IMG/VR virus record: IMGVR_UViG_3300035682_000144
Coordinates: 1-28,647 of that record
Strand: one strand, 5' to 3'
DNA length: 28,647 nt
Source of the DNA: a virus
Shown here: positions 4,997-14,600 of the stretch, in pieces
Layout of the letters: each line of letters opens with the position of its first letter
Position numbering within the stretch: position 1 is the stretch's first letter
Notes under the pieces: generated by a model
Told to the model about the DNA's origin: nothing
What the model saw: only the letters and a program-made list of their open reading frames with translations
Databases searched by the model: none
Program-made: the position numbers and the translations under genes

Positions 4997-6355
4997 ATGA
5001 AATCAAATAATAAAGTATCATTCGCAGATTTAGATGCGGAGAAGGAAGTTATCGCACTTCTTTGCAATTACCCATCATTAACTAAAGAATGCCAAAAGGC
5101 AATCAACCCAGATGTATTTCACTTTGCCTCCACTAAGGCCATTTACTTGACTTGTATTGAATTATTTTCAGAGAGTGGTACGTTTTCCTTATCAGACCTT
5201 GTACTAAGGCTTAAAACGCAAGGAAGTAATGATTGGGCATTAATCTTGGGGGCCACAACAAGTAGAAATCCATTAAATGCAAATGAGTTACTTATTTACT
5301 TAGCCGAATTGAAAGGTAAAAGGGATTTGCTAAATTTATCAAGGGAACTAAATAATGATTTAGCAAATGGACACGATTACTTTACACTTGTGGATAAGAT
5401 AACAAACTCAATAGGCAACGACCTTATTAAGAATGATTCTAATGAAATCATTGAAATGAAGGATGCCTTAATGACTGCCGTATCCACAATAGGTGATGTA
5501 ATGACCAATGGATCACTAAGTGGTGTGCCTACGGGGTATAAGATATTAGATGATGTTACAGGTGGTTGGCTTAAAGGTAATGTGGTATTGTTCGCTGCAA
5601 GACCGGGCCAAGGTAAAACCATTTGTTTATTGGAGCATTCTCGCCATGCCTCACAAATGAATAACAAAGTTTTATTCTTATCCTTAGAGATGCCTGTAAT
5701 CTCACTTATCTACCGAATGATTAGTGGACAATTAGATGACTCTACTCCTTACTCTAAAATAAAGACTGGCAAAATAAATATTGAACAATTCACAAATATC
5801 CAAAGAGATGCCGTAGGTAAGCTTGAAAAGTTACCAATAACATGGTATGATGGTGCAAATAGGGATATTAATTATTTATCCTCTTTAATTCAAAAGATTG
5901 TTAGAGAGAAAGGAATTAACATGGTAGTCATTGATTATTTGCAATTGCTCACCGATAGTTCAATTAAGAGCAATGAAGAAACTGCGGTGGTAGGAAGTGT
6001 ATCCAAGAAGATACAACAGTTGGCTAAGAAATTAAACATTCCATTCTTATGTGCAGCACAATTAAATCGTGCATCCGAATCAAGAAATACCCATAGGCCA
6101 AGGCTTAGTGATCTTAGGTCAAGTGGGCAAATAGAGCAGGATGCCTCGGTAGTAATAGGTCTATATCGTGATGACTATTATAAGTATGAGAAAGCTAAAG
6201 AGGAAGGTAATGCTAATGTACAATTCGATAATACCATTGAGTATATATTTATGAAGAATAGAGATGGTGACACAAGAACCGCCGAGATGTTTATAGATGT
6301 TGCAACAAGTAAAATATTGGAAACTAATAACTTTGATAAAAAGTCACCATTTTAA
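4997..6355 (+). CDS. Replicative DNA helicase, DnaB-like
   Basis: Hexameric replicative helicase of the DnaB/gp41 type that unwinds the phage fork. The N-terminal DnaB domain (about residues 9-115, DLDAEKEVIALLCNYP onward) is followed by a linker and a RecA-like motor: Walker A ARPGQGKT (201-208), LSLEMP (229-233), Walker B MVVIDYLQLL (309-318), the sensor region AAQLNR (353-358), SDLRSSGQIEQDA (371-383), and the C-terminal KNRDGDTR (420-427). At 452 aa it has normal family length. It follows the methyltransferase after a 21-base AT-rich gap and has much less AT-rich coding than the two genes before it. It is the last gene of the early transcript, followed by a terminator. The replisome-organizer-like protein is the likely loader. 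Confidence 0.95.
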   Translation: MKSNNKVSFADLDAEKEVIALLCNYPSLTKECQKAINPDVFHFASTKAIYLTCIELFSESGTFSLSDLVLRLKTQGSNDWALILGATTSRNPLNANELLIYLAELKGKRDLLNLSRELNNDLANGHDYFTLVDKITNSIGNDLIKNDSNEIIEMKDALMTAVSTIGDVMTNGSLSGVPTGYKILDDVTGGWLKGNVVLFAARPGQGKTICLLEHSRHASQMNNKVLFLSLEMPVISLIYRMISGQLDDSTPYSKIKTGKINIEQFTNIQRDAVGKLEKLPITWYDGANRDINYLSSLIQKIVREKGINMVVIDYLQLLTDSSIKSNEETAVVGSVSKKIQQLAKKLNIPFLCAAQLNRASESRNTHRPRLSDLRSSGQIEQDASVVIGLYRDDYYKYEKAKEEGNANVQFDNTIEYIFMKNRDGDTRTAEMFIDVATSKILETNNFDKKSPF

Positions 6356-6388
6356 GATAAGGGTTAAATTTGATTTCATGGTTGTATT

Positions 6389-6421
6389 AATCCCCTTGGT
6401 TTCTGACCTTGGGGATTTTTG
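6389..6421 (+). terminator. Rho-independent terminator of the early operon
   Basis: AATCCCC and GGGGATT pair as a 7-bp stem. Inside, after a TT/TT internal loop, GGT pairs with ACC around TTCTG. The stem is followed directly by a run of five T on the + strand. It lies 34 bases after the helicase stop and faces the converging late transcript, which ends at 6505, so it separates the two transcription arms. Confidence 0.8.
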
Positions 6422-6504
6422 TTAATGCAAAAGGTGACAATACTTGCCACCCTTGCAATCCAAACCACAAAACAAACACAAAATGAAACGCAAGGGTAAA
6501 TGTA

Positions 6505-7644
6505 TCAAAAAATATTTGTAATTCTTGCGATTTGTCCATGTTCTTTTGAATGCAAAAAACCTTCGATTGCTTTAGGTGCATGAACGTATCCATTACGATG
6601 ATGCCATGAGTCTGCCCCAGATGCAGAACGTAAAGATTCAACCGTTACACCAATAAAATCCTTAGAAGTTTTATGATGCACATGGTGTGTATAAACATAT
6701 CTATGTTTAGTAACTCCCCAATGTTCTTTTGCCTCCTCGGCCATTAATAATCCTAAGTCGGTAATTCTTGCACCATCACCATGAGTTGATCCGATAAGAT
6801 TGTTATGATACCTATAATATTTACGATGGTTAATCGAACAATCAAATGTTATTGAGTCATCAAGTCTAAACCATGATTGGATAATATCGGCCAAGAAGAA
6901 CCCATTGGTATAATCGTGATTAGAAGGATTATAAGTAACGTGAACTTTAGCTATTAAACGAAGCTTTTCAATGACTTCTACATAAAGTTGTTTAGCTAAT
7001 AAGAAGTTCTCATACCACATCCCATCGGTATCTTGTGGAGTGCCACTTGTAGTGGTTCTCTTGGGTGTATCAATATGCAATATATCATTACCAATAATTA
7101 ATAATATTTGATCAATGTTAAAACCTTTGACTTTATTAAGAATACCATCTACCCCTTCATGCACTCTTTGAACCGCAATATTAGAATTATAGTCTTCCCC
7201 AGTTTCAAAAGCAGTAGCTAATTTACCAATGTGAATATCAGCAGGGTCAATAACAAGTAAATGACCATCTACATTTTCTTCATAAACTATTTTATTATAA
7301 TTAGGTGAGTGTTCATTCATTGAAGAAACAATTTCTTCTCTTAAATCCTCATAAGTCTTTTGGGCCTTATCTAATCTAACCGCTACGGAATATTCTTTTG
7401 TCTTATCCCAATATAGAGTTACATCGTTGACATTTATTCCTCTTTCTTGACAATGATTTGCAAGACCTTCGTGATTTTCTGAAATCTTTACTTTGTCTTC
7501 ATATCTATTATATGACTTGCGTAATGTTTCGGGGTTATAGTTATATTTCTTACCTATAATTCTCGTTGCATCATGTTTGCTTTTTGCACCGCCACTATTG
7601 AATAACTCAATAGCCTCGATGATCATTTGTTTGAATCCCGGCAT
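6505..7644 (-). CDS. Calcineurin-like phosphoesterase with N-terminal HTH-like region
   Basis: Metallophosphoesterase, probably a nuclease or nucleotide phosphatase. Metal-binding motifs in order are DIH (136-138), GND (185-187), NHD (242-244, in NPSNHDY), HGD (288-290) and THHVHH (319-324). This matches the D-x-H, GD-x(n), GNHD, H, H-x-H plan of the calcineurin-like/SbcD superfamily with small variations. The first 50 residues (AIELFNSGGAKSKHDATRII, then NPETLRKSYNR) resemble a helix-turn-helix and could bind DNA. Proteins of this build are common in Bacteroidota phages. It is the last gene of the late arm, downstream of the lysis genes, which is an odd place for a DNA enzyme. It may act late, in packaging clean-up or host DNA breakdown. 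Confidence 0.8.
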   Translation of the reverse strand: MPGFKQMIIEAIELFNSGGAKSKHDATRIIGKKYNYNPETLRKSYNRYEDKVKISENHEGLANHCQERGINVNDVTLYWDKTKEYSVAVRLDKAQKTYEDLREEIVSSMNEHSPNYNKIVYEENVDGHLLVIDPADIHIGKLATAFETGEDYNSNIAVQRVHEGVDGILNKVKGFNIDQILLIIGNDILHIDTPKRTTTSGTPQDTDGMWYENFLLAKQLYVEVIEKLRLIAKVHVTYNPSNHDYTNGFFLADIIQSWFRLDDSITFDCSINHRKYYRYHNNLIGSTHGDGARITDLGLLMAEEAKEHWGVTKHRYVYTHHVHHKTSKDFIGVTVESLRSASGADSWHHRNGYVHAPKAIEGFLHSKEHGQIARITNIF

Positions 7645-7660
7645 TATTTGTTTTGTTTTG

Positions 7661-8110
7661 TTAGCGTGATAATAGGAACCTAAAATATAAGTACCCTATT
7701 ATAATTAAACTCTCAATTAAAATGGTGATAATGGCCCACGAAGGGATAATATTTCTTGTCACAATTTTTGAAGAATTAGTGACATTAGAAGTTTCCTTAT
7801 TACGATACTTGTTTTGATAAACATTAACAATTGAATCAATGTCTATTGTGGCTTTAATCTTGCCCTTGTAAGACCTTATAATTACCTTGCCTTGTGGTAG
7901 TGTTATCTTTGAGTAGAAACTCGTTAAGATGCCCAAGGAATCGCAAGGATTCTCTATTGTTAGTGTATCGTGTATAGCATTGTATTTTGTAATTACTTTG
8001 TAATCACGAATAGTGTCAATTCGTATCTTTTCGGATACAATAGTAGTTACCTTAGAAGGCTTACAGGATATAATGCAAGAAAGTATAAACAAAATTGTTA
8101 ATTTTTTCAT
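7661..8110 (-). CDS. Candidate unimolecular spanin (lipoprotein signal plus C-terminal TM)
   Basis: The N-terminus is a lipoprotein signal: MKKLTILFILSCIISC with a lipobox IISC, so C16 would be lipidated. The C-terminus holds one transmembrane helix (about residues 124-145, WAIITILIESLIIIGYLYF) with a basic end. An outer-membrane lipid anchor plus an inner-membrane helix in one 149-aa chain is the plan of a u-spanin such as phage T1 gp11, which fuses the two membranes in the last step of lysis of Gram-negative hosts. The middle (20-118) is beta-prone, as in known u-spanins. It overlaps the endolysin stop (ATGA), giving strong lysis context. No sequence homology is claimed; the assignment is from topology and position. 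Confidence 0.68.
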   Translation of the reverse strand: MKKLTILFILSCIISCKPSKVTTIVSEKIRIDTIRDYKVITKYNAIHDTLTIENPCDSLGILTSFYSKITLPQGKVIIRSYKGKIKATIDIDSIVNVYQNKYRNKETSNVTNSSKIVTRNIIPSWAIITILIESLIIIGYLYFRFLLSR

Positions 8111-8562
8111 GAGAAATATAATTGAGCCTCCTCAATTCTTCGTTTAGTTAGTCCACTTAGTACCTTGCCTCCACCCTTATTCCATTTAAGAAATTCATCT
8201 TTAATAGTAGGGTCATTGGGATTCTTATTTACTTTCTTTAAAAGAGTAGAACTCTTTAGATTACCCACACCACAATTGTAGGCAAAAGAACATAAAGCAT
8301 CAAATTGATATTGATTAATGGTGTCAACACAATAGGAGTCAACACTACGTTCATAAGAAACTAAAAGAGCCTCCAATAGTTCGGTGGCTCTCTCTTTTGT
8401 TATTGGGGAATCGGTTAATTTAACTTTAGTACCATCTTCGTAGTAAGTACTTCCATAACCGATAGTTTTGACATTAGCGGGGCATAGATAAGCCTTAGCT
8501 TTAAACCCTTCGTATTTTTTAATTAACTCTAATCCAAGATTACTGATCTTTGTGATTTTCAT
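8107..8562 (-). CDS. Endolysin, GH24 lysozyme (T4/P21 type)
   Basis: Muramidase of glycoside hydrolase family 24 that cleaves the peptidoglycan glycan strand at lysis. The catalytic pattern E-x8-(D/C)-x5-T is visible: E18 in KKYEGF, C27 in AYLCPA, T33 in VKTIGYG. The C variant at the second position is common in phage endolysins. Further family marks are QYQFDALCSFAYNCGVG (about 88-104) and the C-terminal GLTKRRIEEAQLY. At 151 aa it is the normal length. There is no secretion signal, so a holin is needed. It overlaps the upstream small membrane protein gene by 23 bases and the candidate spanin by ATGA. Confidence 0.92.
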   Translation of the reverse strand: MKITKISNLGLELIKKYEGFKAKAYLCPANVKTIGYGSTYYEDGTKVKLTDSPITKERATELLEALLVSYERSVDSYCVDTINQYQFDALCSFAYNCGVGNLKSSTLLKKVNKNPNDPTIKDEFLKWNKGGGKVLSGLTKRRIEEAQLYFS

Positions 8563-8827
8563 TAAGCTTTGCTCTTAATTCAATGTTTTCGGTTCTTAAA
8601 CCATGAATCTCGGTTGTCAATGTTTCAACCTTTGTTTTTAATTCGGCAACCTCGGTTTTCAATTCTAAAGCAGTTTCTCGCCATAACTTAATGGCATCGG
8701 ATACGTTTTCTATTTCGGTCTTTTGAACTTCAACGTGTTCCTTCTTTCTACCTACAATCCAACCGAAAAACCCACTTAAAGCAGAAAATATACCCGGTAA
8801 CACTACATCTTCAAATTCAAAATTCAT
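8540..8827 (-). CDS. Small membrane protein with coiled coil, possible holin
   Basis: A 95-aa protein with one hydrophobic segment near the N-terminus (about residues 9-25, VVLPGIFSALSGFFGWIV), a basic stop-transfer GRKK, and then a long coiled coil (roughly 40-92) with heptads such as LKTEVAELKTKVETL. The ATG at 8827 is preferred over a GTG at 8839. Directly upstream of the endolysin is the usual holin place, and single-pass holins exist. The topology (membrane plus coiled coil) would also suit an inner-membrane spanin if it faced outward, but the basic residues after the helix favour a cytoplasmic C-terminus. Holin-like or lysis regulator is the best guess. Confidence 0.6.
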   Translation of the reverse strand: MNFEFEDVVLPGIFSALSGFFGWIVGRKKEHVEVQKTEIENVSDAIKLWRETALELKTEVAELKTKVETLTTEIHGLRTENIELRAKLNENHKDQ

Positions 8828-8828
8828 C

Positions 8829-9224
8829 TTATTTATCACTGATTAAAGGTTCAACATTACTTGCAATTGTTTCATCAACAATCTCACTTGTGGTTTGATA
8901 ATCAACCTCGGTAGGAGTTGCTAATTTTTCTTTTGTTTGTAGTTGGGCCTGCTCATCGGCAAAGAATACCGGAGAGTCATCAATAACAACACCTTCGGCT
9001 TTAATGATATATTGTAAAATTAAGTCATCATTCGTACCCCACTTGGCCACAAGGCTATCGGGTAATACAATATTCTTAGTGTACATAGATGCACCATCAA
9101 ATGTTTTGTATTCCAAGAAACAAGTTTGATTGCTACCAAATAGCACATAGAATAAACGAATATGCAAACGAGTTGCAATAGTACCAAATGCCTCAATAGG
9201 CTTTATACGAACAATGTAATCCAT
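8829..9224 (-). CDS. Hypothetical phage protein, 131 aa
   Basis: Unrecognised. The first 80 residues look beta-rich (MDYIVRIKPIEAFGTIATRLHIRLFYVLF, then CFLEYKTFDGASMYTKNIVLPDSLVAKWG), a pattern seen in small structural or tail-associated proteins of Bacteroidota phages. The C-terminal 45 residues are acidic and low-complexity, likely disordered. There are no membrane segments or catalytic motifs. It sits between the 144-aa gene and the lysis genes, three bases after the former and one base before the latter, on the transcript started by the promoter at 9683. Confidence 0.6.
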   Translation of the reverse strand: MDYIVRIKPIEAFGTIATRLHIRLFYVLFGSNQTCFLEYKTFDGASMYTKNIVLPDSLVAKWGTNDDLILQYIIKAEGVVIDDSPVFFADEQAQLQTKEKLATPTEVDYQTTSEIVDETIASNVEPLISDK

Positions 9225-9227
9225 ATC

Positions 9228-9662
9228 TTATAATTCTATTTCTTCTTCTATTTTAAACTCTACTCCACTAACCCATCCATTAAGGAAAACGTATTGATCT
9301 AACTCAGCTGGGTTATTAATAACAATTGTTTGATAATCAAACTCCTTGTCACTTAATTCTTTTATTTGTTTGCTTAACTTAGCAAGATTCTCTTTAGAAT
9401 AACTATATTCACCCTTCTCATCCATGATAACATTATTCTTATCATCACAAGAAGCACAATCTAAACGTAGGGCATCTCTATCTTCATTATAAGCATCTAA
9501 ATAGGATTGTAACTTTTTACGAATAATCCCTAATTTCTTTTGACCTTTTGTTTCTTCATTGTAGATATTACCAGCAATGTAAGCGACAACCATAAATAAG
9601 TCTTTGTACGATTTTTTCATTTTGTATTGTTTGTTTATTAGTTTGCGGTACTTGTCAACCAT
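9228..9662 (-). CDS. Hypothetical phage protein, 144 aa
   Basis: Unrecognised. The N-terminus is very basic and helical (VDKYRKLINKQYKMKKSYKDLF), then comes a mostly helical charged stretch with an isolated CASC pair (about residues 69-72), and an acidic tail ending EFKIEEEIEL. An internal ATG at 9620 (MKKSYKDLF) is an alternative start. The promoter just upstream predicts a transcript beginning near 9676, which leaves a 14-base leader for the ATG at 9662 and supports the longer form. It is the first gene of the lysis-side transcript; a role in late regulation or tail assembly cannot be told apart. Confidence 0.6.
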   Translation of the reverse strand: MVDKYRKLINKQYKMKKSYKDLFMVVAYIAGNIYNEETKGQKKLGIIRKKLQSYLDAYNEDRDALRLDCASCDDKNNVIMDEKGEYSYSKENLAKLSKQIKELSDKEFDYQTIVINNPAELDQYVFLNGWVSGVEFKIEEEIEL

Positions 9663-9682
9663 ATAATATATTGATTACACAA

Positions 9683-9714
9683 CAAATATAAGTTAATTAT
9701 TTTAATATTAGCAA
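9683..9714 (-). promoter_or_regulatory. Bacteroidota-type promoter before the lysis-side genes
   Basis: On the minus strand TATATTTG (9690 to 9683) fits the -7 consensus TAnnTTTG of Bacteroidota sigma factor promoters. A TTG (9714 to 9712) lies 21 bases upstream as the -33 element. The predicted start is near 9676, 14 bases before the ATG at 9662. It lies at the junction after the adhesin gene, so lysis genes can be expressed apart from the tail genes. Confidence 0.6.
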
Positions 9715-11666
9715 GTTATAAAACTTCCATTATTTGCATCAAAGTCAACAACAATATTAACATTTGAATTATAATAGTAAGGATTGCCCCATTGGTAGGC
9801 TATTGCATTAGAATTAGTAATATTACATTGATTGAATAATTTGTAAGATATAGACCCATTAGAGTTAGCTAAAGTAAATCCACTTGGGAACATTTCATAT
9901 CCACTCATTGCAACACCCGAACCAATCATTGGATAAATGGATGATATAAACCAATCTTTAGAATAATCACTAATTGTAAATCCTATAAAGCTTGTTGGTG
10001 CTCCATTTAAATCTAAAGCAAAAATGTAATTAGCTAACCAACTATTGTTTGAGCCAAAGAATCCACAAAATAATCTTAGATTTAGCTTGGCCCTACCCGC
10101 AACATTATATTGACTAAATGAGTTAGTAATTTGACTATTGTTATAATATAAAATAAATTGATGCGATGCCGTTTCTACACCCAAGAATCCAAAATTTACA
10201 ATTTTATAATCTACATAACCAATGTTATAAGTACCGGGTGATAAGGTAGTATTGTTAGTAAACTCCGTTCCATTATAAGTCCATCCCGCATTATTTGATC
10301 CACCACCAATAGGATATATTGAACTACCATAAGCCTTACCTACCCTAACACTATTAGTTGCTACACTTGCATTGTTAATGGTAACACTTATGCTATGCCT
10401 TATGGTATTGTCATCAACCAAGTGAACTGCGGTTGTATTACTACTTGCCTTAAATATAGGATTAGCATTATTTGTTTCAATAAAGTTGCTAAATGACGCT
10501 TGTGCTGCGGGCAATATTGTAACCGAGGCATTTGCAGAAGTAGCATTACCACCACCGCCACCAACAGTAGCAGTATTAGTAAATGTTCCAACATTATTAG
10601 CATTACCTATAATATAAAAGTCATGTGTACTGCCTACTGTTAATGTACTACTTGTGTAAAAATTAATATTGCCTCCCGATTCATAATAAGTCCATCCAGC
10701 AGGTTTTATGTGACTTGTAATATTAAGATGACCACCTACATTATCACTTATTGTTACCGTACCAACAGTATTGTTATTTTGTATTGTCAATCTTATAAAC
10801 CATTGCATTGACCCATTTACATAAATAGGATTAGGGGTATCTAAGTTTTTAACTAAAGAATATGTTGGTGGGTTACAATTACATGAACCATTAGCATTTG
10901 CTACGGCTTGACCATTGGCATCTAACCAACTATTTGCATCACTTGTAGCTAAAGCATTAGCCTCGCCTTGTGAAGTACATGAACTACGAGTAAATGAAGG
11001 GGATGTTACGTTGACATAAGTACCACTACAATTTATACCACAATCATTCTTTTGAATAGACCTTGTTAAGCTAATAGTTGCATAAAACAAACTTACATTA
11101 GTCGTTGTTGTATTAGAATATTGAGTGCCACTTGTGCCTCCACCATAAACATTTGCTTGGTTGTAATAAGCACCCGATGCACAATTTACAACCTTAACTG
11201 TGAATACTATTTGTGGATAAGCATTGTTAGGTGCCAATACATCATACCTTGTAGCTTGAATAGTTGTACCAAAAGAGTTTACATTCCATCCCGGTGCATT
11301 GTAAGTCACAAATTGCATATTAGCGGGCATCACATCGGTAACCACTACCGCCGATCCATTAGTAGAAGTATTACCACCATTAGCAACGGTGATTGTAAAG
11401 TTAAAGTTAGTATTAACATTAACATCACTTGGTGTTGACTTAGTAATTTGAAAGAAAGGTGCTAATTGTGATTGGGTGTGATTATAATTATACCACTCGG
11501 AAACCGAAGAAGGAACTACCCCATCGGGTTTATAAGTACTATAAGGATTTAATGCTACATAACCCCCCGTTTCTGCGGTGGTGATATTAAGGATAGAACC
11601 ACTTGCTCTTTGTAGTTCTACCCCTATTTGATCAAATGTTAATTCACCACTTCCCGGTAATGCCAT
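9708..11666 (-). CDS. Tail adhesin with DUF11-type beta-sandwich domains
   Basis: Large receptor-binding or tail-fibre protein, 652 aa. The first 65 residues (MALPGSGELTFDQIGVELQ, then a VPSSVSEWYNYNH end) look like an attachment module found at the start of Bacteroidota phage tail proteins. Two DUF11-like repeats follow, at about 70-190 (FFQITKSTPSDVNVNTNFNF, VTDVMP) and 270-390 (YSLVKNLDTPNPIYVNGS, ISDNVGG). A Cys-containing linker domain (about 192-268) lies between them, with ISLTRSIQKNDCGINCSGTY and TSQGEANALATSDANSWL. The C-terminal 260 residues are Asn/Gly/Ser-rich with no recognised fold and may bind a surface glycan. It overlaps the S74 fibre gene by one base (TAATG), so both are probably made together and form the distal tail. 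Confidence 0.78.
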   Translation of the reverse strand: MALPGSGELTFDQIGVELQRASGSILNITTAETGGYVALNPYSTYKPDGVVPSSVSEWYNYNHTQSQLAPFFQITKSTPSDVNVNTNFNFTITVANGGNTSTNGSAVVVTDVMPANMQFVTYNAPGWNVNSFGTTIQATRYDVLAPNNAYPQIVFTVKVVNCASGAYYNQANVYGGGTSGTQYSNTTTTNVSLFYATISLTRSIQKNDCGINCSGTYVNVTSPSFTRSSCTSQGEANALATSDANSWLDANGQAVANANGSCNCNPPTYSLVKNLDTPNPIYVNGSMQWFIRLTIQNNNTVGTVTISDNVGGHLNITSHIKPAGWTYYESGGNINFYTSSTLTVGSTHDFYIIGNANNVGTFTNTATVGGGGGNATSANASVTILPAAQASFSNFIETNNANPIFKASSNTTAVHLVDDNTIRHSISVTINNASVATNSVRVGKAYGSSIYPIGGGSNNAGWTYNGTEFTNNTTLSPGTYNIGYVDYKIVNFGFLGVETASHQFILYYNNSQITNSFSQYNVAGRAKLNLRLFCGFFGSNNSWLANYIFALDLNGAPTSFIGFTISDYSKDWFISSIYPMIGSGVAMSGYEMFPSGFTLANSNGSISYKLFNQCNITNSNAIAYQWGNPYYYNSNVNIVVDFDANNGSFITC

Positions 11667-14600
11667 TACGCAAGTTTAGATTCTAAATATTTAACTCTTG
11701 CTTTAAGTATTGTTATTTCACTTTCGTGACTCTTAAATCCTTCAATTAGTAATGGGGTTAATTGGTTATAAGAAACTCCTTTTATTCCATCGTTACCAGT
11801 AGTAACGGCATACGGAAGTATTTTCTCAACTTCTTGTGCAATTACTCCATATTGATGGGAGTCATCTGATTTCCATTGATAAGAATAACCATTTAATTGC
11901 ATTAATTTATTAATTGAATTATCAATTAATTTTAGGTTTTTCTTTAGAGTTAAATCTGAGTTGGCAGTAATGTTTCCAGTTGCATAAAGTGAACCTTGAA
12001 CATATATTCTACTTCCATTCCCGCTTGTATTACCCACTATAAGTAAGCCATCGCTTGTCACTCGCATACGTTCATTTGCATTGGTATAAAATAACATAGA
12101 GTCATCGGTATGATTGTATCCAAGTAATCCACGATACCTATCTTCTCCACCAGTACCATCTGCAAAAGCAAGAAAGTTTCTTGATGTATTGCTTGCAGCA
12201 GCAATTGTTATTCCGCCTTCACCATTTCCTATACCTGCATAAACAACTAAACTATCTGCATAAAAATTACCAGTAGTCCCAATTTTAACTTGTCCATTTG
12301 TTTGAATTACCATTTTTTGGCTAAATGGAATATTAGTATTAATTGTACCCGAAGCAGCATTTGCAAAACTTATTGAACCATCTGAATTCATATTTACTCC
12401 ACAAGCTCCACCTGTTGCTTTATATCTCCATTCAGTATTATAATAAGAATTTGAATTTATATAAAATGAATTCCCAATTGAAAACATACCCCCACCACCA
12501 ATTAAATCAAACCCTTTTGATAAAGTATTAGTAAAAGGAGAAAGTCCAAGTCCAAAATTACCATCGGCAGTAATCCTAAATCTTTCATTTAATGTAGCAG
12601 TACTTGCAGCAGTCCCAGTTGCTGCTCCATAGATTGCAAAACTACCTCCATCAACAGATTCTACTTGCATAGTAGTTCCACCATTTGCGGTTATTCTTTT
12701 CCAAACAGAACCATCATAATATAAATTATTTGAAACATAAATAACATCATTTACTGCGAGTTTATAAATACCACCTCTATCAGAAATAGCCATTCCAGTT
12801 AATGTAGTTACTCCAGCAAATGGATTTGTATTTCCAATACTTGCGTTTGTTCCATTATCATAAATTACACTATTACCAATTGTAGAACTTGAAGTAAATT
12901 TAGCGTAATAACCAGTCGTTCCACTTAATGTAGCAGCTTTAGCATTTAATTGAGTCTGTATAGCACTTGTAACTCCTTTTACATAAGCTAATTCTGTAAG
13001 TGAAGGATAAGTAGCTAAAGCCAATGCTCCAATAGCACTTGATGATGACCAATAAGCTATTGTATTAGTTGTACCCGTTCCAGTTACAGGATTAGTTAAA
13101 ATAGTTTGATAAGTGCTCGCTGCACTTGCCGTAGTTAAATAAGTACTACTATCTACACTACCATCCGCTTTTAAGAATTGAGATGAAGTACCACCACTTT
13201 TAACCAATGTGGTTGCCGTTAATGTATTAGGAAATATTGAATTACCACTTCCATCTAATAATGTAACCCTTCTTGCTACCGTACCCGTTGTAAAAGCATT
13301 ACCATTGTATTGTGTAGCATAAATAGGTTCTGTTCCATCATCACCCGTAGCAATTTCAAGATACCCTTGACTAACACCACCCGCATTTGCACCAACAAAC
13401 CAATTGTCATCAGTTCCCATTGATCCATAAATACCACGCTTAAGATTTGTAGTATCCGAGAATTGAATACTACCAGTCATTAATCCACCACTTAATGGTA
13501 AATAACTTGTGTTATCATAAGAAATTGTCGTACCAGTAGCTTTAACAAATCCAGTACCATTTAAAGCACTACCTTTACTATTAAATGTATTCCAATCGGT
13601 ACTCGAAAGATAGCCATTAGAAGACGTTGTAGCTTGCGATATACTATATACACCATTTGAATAAGATAATGGTGTGGTGGCACTAAATAGTGCCTTAATC
13701 GAAGTGTCAGTTCCGTTGTAAGGAGTGTAACCTAACACAGTAGCAATAGATTTCTTTTCCCACAAGCTTGTTGTTGTATTATAGAACAACCCATCGTTAT
13801 TAGAAGGTGATTGAGCCGACACATTGTGTAACTCATCCATCTCATAACCATTTTGTACTTTGACCTCAATAGTTCCTAAAGAAACGTGTGAACGAATAAC
13901 AACACCCACATAAACTAAATGGTTAGGTGCATATTGTTTAGTTGCCGTATAAGCACCCGCAGTAGTAGGAGAAAGATATAATTGTTGGCCTTCGCTAAAT
14001 GCAGATGTATTAAGATCGGTAACGGCTCCTACAATAACCACATTACCTTCGGCATTGTTAGCTAAGGTAGTTTGAAGTAATCCTAATGTTTGTGCCGAGG
14101 TAGCATTAGAGTTACCTTGTGATAATGCAACCGTTGGTTTATTACCCGTAGCACCATTGATATAAACAACACTACCCTTTGGCATTGACACACCACTACT
14201 ATTCCGAACATTAATCACCAACTTATCTGCGGAGGCTAACACAGGGAATGTTTGTAATGCACCAGTTCCATCTACATATTGTAATGTAGTACCCGCAGGT
14301 GTGGTAAACTTATTATTAAAGGTATTCCAATCCGTAGAACTTAAATATCCATTAGTAGATGTATTAGCTTGTGTAATCACAAAGCTATTAGTTCCACTAT
14401 TATAACTCAATGGAGCCGTACCACTTGGCTTAGAAGATAGATCGGTAAATAATCCCGATGTGGCAACGGTGGCTAATGTTGGCTTACCAGTTAAGTCGGC
14501 ATAAGCACCACTTGTAGCTACGGTGGCTAACCCGGGGGCCGTACCAAAGTTTAACTCATTTATATACGTTTTACCCGCAAACTTTGAGTTATAAATAGAA

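Noticed and set aside
6449-6497. 8-bp inverted repeat ACCCTTGC/GCAAGGGT between the converging arms
   Set aside because: The loop is 33 bases and there is no T-run; too weak to call a terminator for the late arm.
6387-6641. Open frame of 84 aa on the minus strand, partly under the phosphoesterase gene
   Set aside because: Out-of-frame shadow of the phosphoesterase gene over most of its length, running through the early terminator; the product has no natural pattern.
11121-11438. Plus-strand open frame of 105 aa opposite the adhesin gene (and similar frames opposite the hub, tape measure and capsid genes)
   Set aside because: Antisense shadows of strongly supported genes; compositions rich in Ser, Cys and Ile follow from the complementary codons.
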